Shown piece by piece: positions 10,101-15,475 of a stretch of DNA of 20,838 bases. The stretch is from a virus. Within the stretch, counting starts at the first letter, position 1, and every line of letters begins with the position of its first letter. The translations under genes and the position numbers were made by a program. The DNA lies in the IMG/VR virus record IMGVR_UViG_3300037196_000543, positions 1 to 20,838 of that record; one strand, given 5' to 3'. The notes beneath the pieces are model-generated. The model was not told the origin of the DNA. It was given only the letters and a program-made list of their open reading frames with translations, and did not search any database.

Positions 10101-11143
10101 TATTCATAATCCTTGAGAGAGACCGTGAGGCGAGTGTCTACCACCTCATCCGAGGTGATGCCGTCTGCAAACTTGCCATCAAGACGTCCTGATACTCCAG
10201 AAGTCAGCAAGCCAGCGCCGAACGGATTTGACTGAATTGAGAAATTGCTGCTGTTCTTCTGGAAGATGACCGCCAGAGGATAGGCGTAGGAATATCCATC
10301 CAAGGCTCCGATCCCATTGGTGGTCGTGCCATCTCCGGCCCTCCACAAACCGCTGTCTCCATTAATCGTAGACATGGGTGTGTAGGAGAAAGGGTCGGCA
10401 ACAATGGGATTTCCGTTTGTGTCGGAAGCATAGACGGTGTTGGCAGGATCCGTGGGTCCGCTGTTTCCTGACAGGAAGGTTGGCGTCAAGCCGTTCGATT
10501 GTGTGAAATTATAGGCCAGAGTCACCGGCTGAATTCGAATGGCCCACTGAATCATGGCACGAGTTGTAGTGTTGTCAGATTCAAACGGGTCAACGACATC
10601 CATGAGCAGAGAATTTGCCAGAGTCGGATCAGGCGCGGCAATGATCGACGCCATGTTAGCAGTCCGGCAGCCGTTCGGAAAGAAGAAGTTTCTAGGATAT
10701 GACAGAGTGTTGTCAACATAGTATGCTGTTAGGTCGTTCTGCAAAGAAGTGTAGCGGAACTCTACAAACGCGATGTAGACGGTGGCTGCCATATCCGCCG
10801 CCGCTGTCTGGCCAACTGGAGGAGGAAGCACCACGTTGTTTACAGTCATGTCGCTGGAAAGGTTGCCAGCGATAGTCACGATCTCCCCTTTGAAGAGGAC
10901 ATTGAAGGCCGGAACCTGGAAGGTGTTGGCAACAGTCGGCGTGAGAACAAATGGAGACCAGGATACTGCCCCCGAGACCGTCTCGTTGTCCAGTATGCGC
11001 TGGCGTTTGTAGTCCTGCAGATCCTGAATCAGATTGATGTCTGCGTCGGACAGGTGATGCTCAAACATACCAACGACAGTGGTAAGAGCCTTCTGGCTAG
11101 GATCCAGGGATCTGGAGACGACGGATATCGGATATGTCTTCAT
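7187..11143 (-). CDS. Tail/baseplate-type virion protein with C-terminal beta-helix (1318 aa)
   Basis: First gene of the left operon, starting ATG 11143 with AAGGA four bases upstream. The N-terminus carries LSDADINLIQDLQDYKRQ, resembling the conserved 'L-d-sELNLlQD' region near the start of large baseplate or fibre-attachment proteins of tailed phages. Around residues 330-370 it has DGKFADGITSDEVVDTRLTV, like the 'Dg...i...dv-DtRh' motif of the same proteins. From about residue 1020 the text VNGVVGKDSNDGLS, PMMTIQAALATLP resembles the entry to a right-handed parallel beta-helix (pectin-lyase/DUF1565-like fold). Short repetitive strands follow to about residue 1240, as in tailspikes. The likely layout is an attachment domain followed by a receptor-binding or depolymerase-like helix. 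No catalytic residues can be assigned, so enzymatic activity is unproven. Confidence 0.8.
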   Translation of the reverse strand: MKTYPISVVSRSLDPSQKALTTVVGMFEHHLSDADINLIQDLQDYKRQRILDNETVSGAVSWSPFVLTPTVANTFQVPAFNVLFKGEIVTIAGNLSSDMTVNNVVLPPPVGQTAAADMAATVYIAFVEFRYTSLQNDLTAYYVDNTLSYPRNFFFPNGCRTANMASIIAAPDPTLANSLLMDVVDPFESDNTTTRAMIQWAIRIQPVTLAYNFTQSNGLTPTFLSGNSGPTDPANTVYASDTNGNPIVADPFSYTPMSTINGDSGLWRAGDGTTTNGIGALDGYSYAYPLAVIFQKNSSNFSIQSNPFGAGLLTSGVSGRLDGKFADGITSDEVVDTRLTVSLKDYEYDNVLRKGFVDLITGESRQAVGRGTSLIPPVNSLGSQVTYDISVAQTGIANTLRLGTFDGYMNGFCADNRLYYLTQQVSINSKNVAGIIGGPWVQGDAFSLTVAPSVGTIEFVQVMALVNDNINNIKNPVFLMQGQVSIAGLNLTNPQTVTITIVQNVAGTSFDPGANPLYVTLGISYAKGSGFDLGQIPTQVYGGTLLDTASGKSLPVFGVSEYENSSSADGNLTVINNEYSNKVFGVRATLNLIPGVVVASNSGPTTTVSIPNPVPTTWLASQITAWNAISGQLYHVVSVSTSGTLLTFVINNTVTVPTSTIFGVTLGGSYTTLAIPSSQANTNLKGLHIVSVNDAGSMIAPFSVALATTASAPVNMMAVTILGNMIDPLQITVLCANTAQLVYNAAVRGIVAIEETVLFGTYADTTGTYLMDTRVQVVSKKFYSGVNNIIVAAVTNCVLKGISGNDVLRYVWVDGGSGTLTAVPITSVQFTNNGLLTITIPATVNLEVQGFFMTGAILPAFRADAQLMLSTLIVPYQGEGVANRNYDVIYTQDCALVTTNGTGAAPLVGIKDVYPYNRELPIVTSLPTGSSWNDTDLINQPVSSYFDSNYESKLYNNVENVFEVPVYTNDFIQSLADDKRMTIQLSLPSTRGFTQILPHVGFAVHGPTVTSGSVYATTTSSPVNLYVNGVVGKDSNDGLSLTTPMMTIQAALATLPPILLHKVILNVAAPVTTTGAPIPYLLSSYSSLEIANLGGDSSIRANKYYALGIIGYSIQEEGSLTILGPGAVIDGTGVSYGDGEVSAFYVNDSRVVFSGFTFQGFINGAVQGVDSDIEFVDCNFVNNVTAGSFDQSSVEMHQGLINLSEGTQGIILSGSQMTSSAVDLACTGVAGPFYAMQYGSSLVLETHSPLRETGITSSILVATAGISSSIVCSPDFSSGGQASLNTMSVLQYPTSGTDSFAGGIIITDSSSAAVPSLG

Positions 11144-11247
11144 GTTTTCCTTGTGAACTGCTCACCCTATAAAGTGATCATGTAGTGCTTTTCCCGGATT
11201 CAAATTTTCAGAATCCAGTTAGGGTGCAATAGTCCGGAGGTAGATCC
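11144..11247. promoter_or_regulatory. Divergent intergenic region with a 6-bp inverted repeat
   Basis: About 100 bases separate the divergent starts of the left structural operon and the 170-residue plus gene, so promoters for both directions probably lie here. An inverted repeat GGATTC / GAATCC (11196-11201 and 11211-11216) with a 9-base AT-rich centre could be an operator or an RNA hairpin. TATAAAGT at 11168-11175 on plus is only loosely like a phage late promoter or a -10 box. No convincing -35/-10 pair was found on either strand. Confidence 0.35.
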
Positions 11248-11760
11248 GTGCCAACATCGTCGATTCTGATCATCCCAAGGCCTGGAGTTTCGTCATGTCT
11301 CATCAGTCCCAGAGACAATGATTCATTCTTCAACCCAGTTTTAATGGGACATACTGGGTTTGCTGCCAATGGAACGATGTACAATACAGGAGTTCCACAG
11401 CCTGTGGTTGCTTCCTGGTTCTCTGAAGGATTAAGTTCCACACGTGGAAATCCTGCTTTCCCCAGTACCGGGCTGGCTCTGTTGTCCAAGACGGATCTCA
11501 CCATCTACGATGAATCCGATAGACATCTTCCTCTATGGATGAGGTTCGTACTTGCGGACAATCTTCTGCTTACGAACAACTTTGATGGATTACATGGGTT
11601 CACACCCAGTGAAGTGAGCTATGCACAGGGAGTTATCAGCCTCCTGTTCACACCAGATCCCGGACTTGTTCTTCAGACCAATCTAGTTATCACTATCGAT
11701 TTCTCTAAGGACACTGCTGCCATTGAGTTTATTTCGGGTCCTGGTTCGGCGGAAGCGTAG
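11248..11760 (+). CDS. Hypothetical protein, probably virion-associated (170 aa)
   Basis: GTG start at 11248 with a perfect GGAGG 7 bases upstream (11236-11240); TAG stop at 11758-11760. The protein starts MPTSSILIIPRPG and alternates hydrophobic beta-like strands (LSKTDLTIYDES, LPLWMRFVLADNLLL, VLQTNLVITIDFS) with no signal peptide or transmembrane segment. This suggests a small beta-sandwich. The family is not recognised. It is transcribed away from the big tail operon, and its 3' end overlaps the converging 81-residue gene by 32 bases. A minor structural role is a guess from position only. Confidence 0.7.
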   Translation: MPTSSILIIPRPGVSSCLISPRDNDSFFNPVLMGHTGFAANGTMYNTGVPQPVVASWFSEGLSSTRGNPAFPSTGLALLSKTDLTIYDESDRHLPLWMRFVLADNLLLTNNFDGLHGFTPSEVSYAQGVISLLFTPDPGLVLQTNLVITIDFSKDTAAIEFISGPGSAEA

Positions 11761-11974
11761 GGTTGATGTCTACCGTCACTCCTTCCGGAGTCACCTTGGC
11801 ATCCACTGGTCCCAACTGGGAGTAATCAATTGTCTGAGGGTTGTTTATCCGCTGCCAGGTCGCGGCGGCGATTTCACACTCTCCAGGATCCATACCAGAT
11901 CTCGTGTATGTTTGGAATACATGAAGCAGGTATGTGTGCAGGTTTTCCGGAAGGACAACGACTTTGACATCCAT
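11729..11974 (-). CDS. Small hypothetical protein (81 aa)
   Basis: The sequence from MDVKVVVLPENLHTYLLHVF through EIAAATWQRI to a Pro-rich tail (INPTLPPNQDPK) reads as a genuine small protein: a short strand, two amphipathic helices and a disordered C-terminus. The competing plus frame is Arg/Val-rich and unnatural. ATG 11974 is the simplest start but has no clear Shine-Dalgarno. The frame stays open upstream to an ATG at 12094, giving 121 residues with an LRDLILVLVIC stretch, but that would overlap the divergent gene at 12067. Function unknown. It converges with the 170-residue gene (32-base overlap). Confidence 0.55.
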   Translation of the reverse strand: MDVKVVVLPENLHTYLLHVFQTYTRSGMDPGECEIAAATWQRINNPQTIDYSQLGPVDAKVTPEGVTVDINPTLPPNQDPK

Positions 11975-12066
11975 GTTAGAGAGATACCGGAGTTCTGAAA
12001 TTTGAGGACAAATCACGAGAACGAGTATTAGATCCCTGAGTTCCACCAAATCAAAAGGAGATTCCG

Positions 12067-12642
12067 ATGGAAATGGCACTGAAGTATCCCACATCCCAGA
12101 AGCTGGGAGCGTGGTCTATGATTATGACTCTGATGCTGGGGATGTTCGTTTCCGTCGGCATCGTGCAGACAACCGGATGCACAACCAACCAGATCCAGAA
12201 TAACGTCAATGCGGTGTTGAGTGCTGCTCAGGCAGTTCTCAAGGTTGCTGAACCCAATGCACCTTGGGTGCCCCAACTGACGGCAGCCATTACAGCCTTG
12301 CAACAGGCAGAAGCCTCCTGGAAGGGTGGCAGTTCAATCGCTATTGTGGAGTCTGCGTTGAACACCGTTGCCGCCGTGGCCTCAGTGATTCCTATCGCGT
12401 CAGCTTACGGTCCGTTGATTGACATCCTCGTAGCTGCGATTGACCTGGTACTGAATACCATTCAGGTGGACAATCCGACTGTCACTGTCAAGGCAATTGC
12501 TCCGTTCGGACCGTTCAACCATCATGGCCGCGTCCAGTTGAAGAAGCCCGGAACATTCCAGAATCAGGCCGGTGCAATCAAGGCTCAGTGGAATGCTGCT
12601 GTCAAGGCGAATCCCGCGTTGGCCGCTGCGAAGCTGCAGTAA
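12067..12642 (+). CDS. Putative membrane-anchored lipoprotein (191 aa)
   Basis: ATG 12067 follows AAAAGGAG with a 6-base gap. Residues 1-15 are polar/basic, residues 16-33 are hydrophobic (MIMTLMLGMFVSVGIV), and TTGC at 35-38 resembles a lipobox with Cys38 as the lipidated residue. The -3 position is Thr rather than the usual Leu, so a plain N-terminal anchor is also possible. The mature part is Ala-rich helix (NNVNAVLSAAQAVLKVAEP) plus a second hydrophobic helix pair (IVESALNTVAAVASVIPIAS, LIDILVAAIDLVL), ending in a basic, Pro-containing tail. Similar small lipoproteins in phages serve as outer spanins or superinfection-exclusion proteins; neither is proven here. The gene is monocistronic, with its own terminator directly downstream. 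Confidence 0.75.
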   Translation: MEMALKYPTSQKLGAWSMIMTLMLGMFVSVGIVQTTGCTTNQIQNNVNAVLSAAQAVLKVAEPNAPWVPQLTAAITALQQAEASWKGGSSIAIVESALNTVAAVASVIPIASAYGPLIDILVAAIDLVLNTIQVDNPTVTVKAIAPFGPFNHHGRVQLKKPGTFQNQAGAIKAQWNAAVKANPALAAAKLQ

Positions 12643-12660
12643 CTCATTCGTGCGCGAGAA

Positions 12661-12697
12661 GGCCCTTGGATTTTTGATAATCCAAGGGTCTTTTTGT
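12661..12697 (+). terminator. Rho-independent terminator after the lipoprotein gene
   Basis: A perfect 10-bp stem, CCCTTGGATT (12663-12672) with AATCCAAGGG (12079 bases into the block, 12679-12688), closes a 6-base loop TTTGAT. It is followed at once by TCTTTTTG. It starts 18 bases after the TAA of the lipoprotein gene. This is one of the two clearest terminators in the window and it isolates the lipoprotein gene from the endonuclease gene downstream. Confidence 0.93.
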
Positions 12698-12714
12698 CTT
12701 CTCATTTCCAGACC

Positions 12715-13110
12715 ATGGGTGGAAAATGGGTACATCGAATTTCCAATATTGATGAAAGTACCAAGACAGGCCTGTGCTTAAATTGTGGACCAGTCAAACT
12801 CAAGTTTCTAAAAGGTCAGAAGAGATGGGCCTGCAGAATACAAAGTGAAAACTGGAGTTGGCGAGGCATTTACATCAGAAGCACTGGAATTACCTATGAA
12901 CAGTTTATGAAAAAGATGAAGTCAGTAGAAGGCAAGTGTGAGATCTGTGGAAGTGATCTAAATCCAGTATTTGATCATGACCATAAGACCAATAGAGCTA
13001 GAGGAATTCTTTGTAGGGACTGTAATACAGGACTAGGATTGCTCAAAGAAGATCCCAGTGTTCTTTTGTCAGCTATTCGATATCTTGAAAAGGAGTACCC
13101 TCGTTTCTAG
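12715..13110 (+). CDS. Endonuclease VII-like HNH nuclease, probable free-standing homing endonuclease (131 aa)
   Basis: The motifs match the recombination endonuclease VII (His-Me finger) family. An N-terminal CxxC (Cys21, Cys24) is followed by CEICG (Cys75, Cys78), FDHDHKT (Asp-His-Asp-His at 87-90), then RGILCRDCNTGLG (Cys100, Cys103, Asn104) and the typical end SAIRYLEKEYP. The four Cys near the active site bind structural zinc, and the DHDH plus Asn form the metal-dependent cleavage site. The start ATG 12715 lacks a clear ribosome site, and a TTG at 12694 inside the terminator tail is less likely. The gene is more AT-rich than its neighbours and is orphan-like, which fits a mobile nuclease. 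Its 3' end overlaps the converging 241-residue gene by 38 bases. Confidence 0.88.
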   Translation: MGGKWVHRISNIDESTKTGLCLNCGPVKLKFLKGQKRWACRIQSENWSWRGIYIRSTGITYEQFMKKMKSVEGKCEICGSDLNPVFDHDHKTNRARGILCRDCNTGLGLLKEDPSVLLSAIRYLEKEYPRF

Positions 13111-13798
13111 TTCTTCTTTTGAGCATCAAACGAGAGACAATCCTGACTGAACCCTTCTTCTCAATTTTCTTAATCCACGACGGAGGTATCGTCACAGCGA
13201 TAGAGATGTCAGCACCTTTCAACATCGGATGCTGGGCAAGCAGAGCGTTGTCGTCCTCATATCTCATGTCCGGAACTATGTATCTGTAATATTCCGGAGG
13301 TACGACAAACTTGACTTCCACCTTGGTGGAATCAAACACGAAACCTGACGGCTGATCAATTGTACCGAAGGTGCTCTGGCCCTCTTCACCGCCGTTCAGA
13401 CCTTGCCTCTTGATGCTGTCCATGTACTTGGCAAAGGTCTCATGATAGACCGGAAGTCCATTGGGATACCTGGCTCTGAGATTGTACTGGAATGGAGAAT
13501 CCCCTGTGAGACGGATGCCCCAGGGATTCATGTCGCTGTCAAGGACTGACCTTACTTCGCTAGAGAATCCCACCAGATACAGAGAGTTGAATGGGACATG
13601 CCAGAACTGCTGGGGAGCGAGATGATCTTCAGAGTCGTCATCCACCCATGCCTTCATCCGAACAACATCGGACATGCGATAGACACGTTCCTTAAGACGC
13701 AGAAGGATGTGTTCCATCGCCTCTGCAGGAACATGCTTAAACTGGATGGGAACCCAGGGTCCTGGTTTTAGAATTGTGTGATCTGACGGAGGCGGCAT
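13073..13798 (-). CDS. Hypothetical protein (241 aa)
   Basis: ATG 13798 immediately follows the TAG of the upstream 46-residue gene (TAGATG, no gap), so it is probably translated by coupling; no close ribosome site is visible. The protein is soluble, rich in aromatic and charged residues (LAPQQFWHVPFNSLYLVGFS, VEVKFVVPPEYYRYIVPDM) and ends in a very basic tail (RIVSRLMLKRRTRNEG). No signal peptide, membrane segment or catalytic motif was recognised. Family unknown. Position suggests an early or accessory phage gene. Confidence 0.75.
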   Translation of the reverse strand: MPPPSDHTILKPGPWVPIQFKHVPAEAMEHILLRLKERVYRMSDVVRMKAWVDDDSEDHLAPQQFWHVPFNSLYLVGFSSEVRSVLDSDMNPWGIRLTGDSPFQYNLRARYPNGLPVYHETFAKYMDSIKRQGLNGGEEGQSTFGTIDQPSGFVFDSTKVEVKFVVPPEYYRYIVPDMRYEDDNALLAQHPMLKGADISIAVTIPPSWIKKIEKKGSVRIVSRLMLKRRTRNEGTPFQDIE

Positions 13799-13939
13799 CT
13801 AGGTTAGCTGCACACCCTTTCCGAACACGAACTCAGCAAGCACCTGTGACTGCTGGTCGGCGGGAGTCTGAGCCAGAAGCTGCTCAAGTTGGGCTGCGGT
13901 CTTCTTGATCTCGGCTTCCTTATTGATCTGCTTCTTCAT
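13799..13939 (-). CDS. Small hypothetical protein (46 aa)
   Basis: A short gene: ATG 13939, stop TAG 13801-13799. AGGGGGAAA ends 3 bases before the start, a good ribosome site. The peptide begins MKKQINKEAEIKKTAAQLEQ and continues as a charged, coiled-coil-like helix, then VLAEFVFGKGVQLT. It abuts the 241-residue gene without a gap, so the two should be co-translated. The leader contains the long palindrome at 13954-14004. Function unknown. Confidence 0.75.
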   Translation of the reverse strand: MKKQINKEAEIKKTAAQLEQLLAQTPADQQSQVLAEFVFGKGVQLT

Positions 13940-13953
13940 GGCTTTCCCCCTGT

Positions 13954-14004
13954 TCTATTCTACGGAGATTTCCCATGAAACGGGTAATCTCTACCTAGAA
14001 TAGA
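13954..14004. repeat. Long imperfect palindrome in the leader of the 46-aa gene
   Basis: The outer arms TCTATTCTA (13954-13962) and TAGAATAGA (13996-14004) pair perfectly over 9 bp. The inner arms GAGATT (13965-13970) and AATCTC (13986-13991) add 6 bp. After one mismatch, CCC / GGG (13972-13974 and 13982-13984) close a 7-base loop. No T-run follows on either side, so it is not a standard terminator. On the minus transcript it lies between the stop of the 47-residue gene and the ribosome site of the 46-residue gene. An RNA-processing site, a translation-control hairpin or a protein-binding operator would all fit. Confidence 0.7.
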
Positions 14005-14008
14005 GAAG

Positions 14009-14152
14009 TTAAAATCCGGTCAATTCGACTTCGTACTCGAAGGCATCCTGCTTGATCTTGTAGACGATTCCTTCACGAACCAGCTGGGCGAGGAACTTGG
14101 CAAGACGCAATTCGCAAACATCTTCGTTTTTGTCGAACCGGATAGATTTCAT
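14009..14152 (-). CDS. Small hypothetical phage protein (47 aa)
   Basis: ATG 14152 with GGAGGG five bases upstream, a much better start than the longer upstream frame that would run into the tmRNA terminator. The peptide MKSIRFDKNEDVCELRLAKF continues through AQLVREGIVYKIKQDAFEYE and ends VELTGF. It resembles a small winged-helix-like or helix-plus-beta-hairpin protein, but the family is not recognised. It is the first gene of the short minus operon leading to the 46- and 241-residue genes. Confidence 0.8.
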   Translation of the reverse strand: MKSIRFDKNEDVCELRLAKFLAQLVREGIVYKIKQDAFEYEVELTGF

Positions 14153-14204
14153 TGTTTCCCTCCACCTCTCTCTACGGAGTTCGTGCGAGTTCCAGCTAAC
14201 AAAT

Positions 14205-14232
14205 GTCAAAAGAAAAGGCCTCCGAAGAGGCC
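14205..14232 (-). terminator. Terminator of the tmRNA gene (UUCG loop)
   Basis: On minus, GGCCTC (14232-14227), a TTCG tetraloop (14226-14223) and GAGGCC (14222-14217) form a 6-bp GC-rich hairpin followed by TTTTCTTTT. A canonical intrinsic terminator placed at the 3' end of the tmRNA coding half. Confidence 0.92.
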
Positions 14233-14305
14233 CTCTCTTTGCCACGTGATCCCGGTTTATCCAGGACCTTCTGTTGCTAGGATCGTAACCGACCCCCGAC
14301 AGCGA

Positions 14306-14392
14306 TTAAGCTGCCATTGCCAGCGGAGCGAACGAACGGACCGGGAAGGCCAGGACGTTGCTACGACGGGCGCTGATACCATTGTCGGTAGC
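14306..14392 (-). other. tmRNA proteolysis-tag reading frame (28 codons)
   Basis: The tag frame of the tmRNA, from the GCT resume codon (14392-14390) to TAA (14308-14306). The encoded tag begins ATDNGISARR, close to the common ANDN start, and ends APLAMAA, a typical small hydrophobic-Ala degron like those recognised by ClpXP. At 28 residues it is long; common bacterial tags are about 8-15. The stop codon sits in the loop of a 6-pair hairpin, GGCAGC-TTAATC-GCTGTC (14315-14298), the usual place for the tag stop in helix P5. There is no ribosome site because translation resumes by trans-translation. Confidence 0.8.
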
Positions 14393-14482
14393 AGTTATTG
14401 TTTCTGTGTCCGATTACGGAGGGCCACAGCGTACCGAGTTGTTATCTCTGGTCAGTTCCAATTGTCGAATCTGTTCGCCCCC

Positions 14483-14566
14483 ATCATAAGCACTCTGGTT
14501 CCCAACTTCTGAACAGTCTCTTCTCCAGCGACCGTATGAAATTCTAGGCGAAGTGGAGAGTGCTTA
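14483..14566 (-). other. Intervening segment joining the two tmRNA halves
   Basis: This 84-nt segment lies between the CCA end of the acceptor half and the first G of the coding half, and should be removed during maturation. Its ends are complementary: ATAAGCACTCT (14567-14557, including the last A of CCA) and AGAGTGCTTAT (14496-14486) pair perfectly over 11 bp. Together with the acceptor stem and two of three junction pairs they make a nearly continuous 21-position helix. This shape, acceptor stem extended into the intervening loop, is expected for a permuted tmRNA precursor presented to RNase P and 3'-end nucleases. Confidence 0.8.
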
Positions 14567-14713
14567 TGGTGGAGGCGCGGGTCTATGCTAACCCGGTCCA
14601 AATGGCACATCACTTTGACTTCAGCTCCGAAGAGCATACAACCATATAGATAGTCTACTGGCTATATTTGAATTCCAGGTACATCAGTAGTATCTTTAGA
14701 GAGGTGGCGAGAT

Positions 14714-15472
14714 TTGAACAAGCGTCTGGTATACACGGTCTATAAAACCGTGAACAAAGCAAACGGTAAGTTCTACCTTGGAGTTCATAAGACTTCAAAT
14801 CCGATGGATGAGTACTTAGGTTCTGGTACTTACATCAAGCGAGCCGTTGCAAAGTATGGTCAATCTGGTTTCACGAAAGAAATCCTCTTTGAGTACGAAA
14901 CTCAAGAAGAAGGATGGGACAAGGAGGATGAACTCATTGAGTTGAATCGGAATAATCCTCTTTGTACAAACATACGGAAAGGAGGTTCTGGAGGATTTGA
15001 TTATATCAACAAAAATGGATTACTGACTATGTCAGACGAGACTAAAGCTAGGTGTACTGCTAAGCTGTTAAACTGGAGGAAAGAACATCCTAATGAAATC
15101 AAAGAGAATGCTCGAATAGCTAATCTAACTAGAAGCAAGCAGTGGAAGGGAGGTAAGCATACAACTGAAGTTTGTCATAGAATCTCAGAAGTGAGTAGTG
15201 GACCACACAATAACATGCATGACAAGAAATGGGTACATCATCCTGAATTGGGATTTAAGGCCGTTCTTCTAGATGAAGTACAATCGTATCTAGATGCTGG
15301 ATGGCTACTTGGAAGAATTAGATATCGCAAGACTACTCATTCAACTTATGGTAAGATTTGGATAAATAATGGAGAAAGAAACAAATTGGTGTCTAATCTA
15401 GAAGAGTTTCCAGGATGGAAACGTGGAAGATTGATGACTATGATACAACGCAGTTTTGCTTCCATCTCTTGA
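14714..15472 (+). CDS. GIY-YIG homing endonuclease (Seg-like, 252 aa)
   Basis: TTG start at 14714 with GAGGTGG about 8 bases upstream (14701-14707). Residues 7-90 form a GIY-YIG nuclease domain: YTVYKTVNKANGKFYLGVHK (YLG at 21-23), EYLGSGTYIKRAVAKYG, FTKEILF, acidic KEDELIE near 70-76 and CTNIRKGGSGG. This is the layout of T4 Seg-type enzymes. The C-terminal half has two short repeats, KWVHHPELGFKAV...YLDAGWLLGR and KIWINNGERNKLV...FPGWKRGR, typical of DNA-recognition repeats appended to such nucleases. It is AT-rich relative to its neighbours and starts about 75 bases from the tmRNA gene in divergent orientation. Free-standing enzymes of this kind usually cut alleles lacking them and spread with flanking DNA. 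Confidence 0.9.
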   Translation: MNKRLVYTVYKTVNKANGKFYLGVHKTSNPMDEYLGSGTYIKRAVAKYGQSGFTKEILFEYETQEEGWDKEDELIELNRNNPLCTNIRKGGSGGFDYINKNGLLTMSDETKARCTAKLLNWRKEHPNEIKENARIANLTRSKQWKGGKHTTEVCHRISEVSSGPHNNMHDKKWVHHPELGFKAVLLDEVQSYLDAGWLLGRIRYRKTTHSTYGKIWINNGERNKLVSNLEEFPGWKRGRLMTMIQRSFASIS

Positions 15473-15475
15473 AGA

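Larger units (their letters stand above)
14205..14640 (-). ncRNA. ssrA: Circularly permuted (two-piece) tmRNA gene
   Basis: tmRNA rescues stalled ribosomes by acting as tRNA-Ala and then as mRNA for a degradation tag. The halves appear here in permuted order on minus. First comes the acceptor half (about 14640-14567), ending CGCCTCC-A-CCA (14577-14567). An 84-nt intervening segment follows (14566-14483), then the coding half from 14482: GGGGGCGAACAGATTCGAC, very close to the universal tmRNA 5' sequence. The acceptor stem GGGGGCG/CGCCTCC pairs over 7 bp with the G3-U70 wobble that specifies alanine. Helix 2 pairs CAATTGGAAC (14464-14455) with GTGCCATTTG (14608-14599), 8 of 10. The resume codon GCT is at nucleotide 91, almost the E. 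coli position, preceded by AATAACT (E. coli AATAGTC). Arms CTGTG/CACAG (nt 54-58, 74-78) lie where pk1 should be. Oddity: the T-arm CGGGT-TAGCATAG-ACCCG has an 8-nt loop without TTCRA. Exact ends of the processed pieces are not known. Start at 14640 is approximate. Confidence 0.88.

Noticed and set aside
11160-11180. T4-type late promoter TATAAATA
   Set aside because: Only TATAAAGT is present, once, and the same motif is not found before other genes in the window.
14170-14212. Perfect TTGACA on minus (about 14207-14202) as a promoter for the 47-aa gene
   Set aside because: It falls at the end of the terminator T-tract and no -10 box lies 16-18 bases downstream; kept only as a weak possibility.
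14183-14637. Open frames of 109 aa (plus, 14183-14512) and 61 aa (minus, 14452-14637)
   Set aside because: Both lie inside the tmRNA gene and its intervening segment; composition is not protein-like and the bases are explained by RNA structure.
14205-14640. Interpretation as a group I intron or a broken tRNA
   Set aside because: No P7 core or splice-site features. Acceptor strands, G-U wobble, tag frame and terminator together fit permuted tmRNA only.
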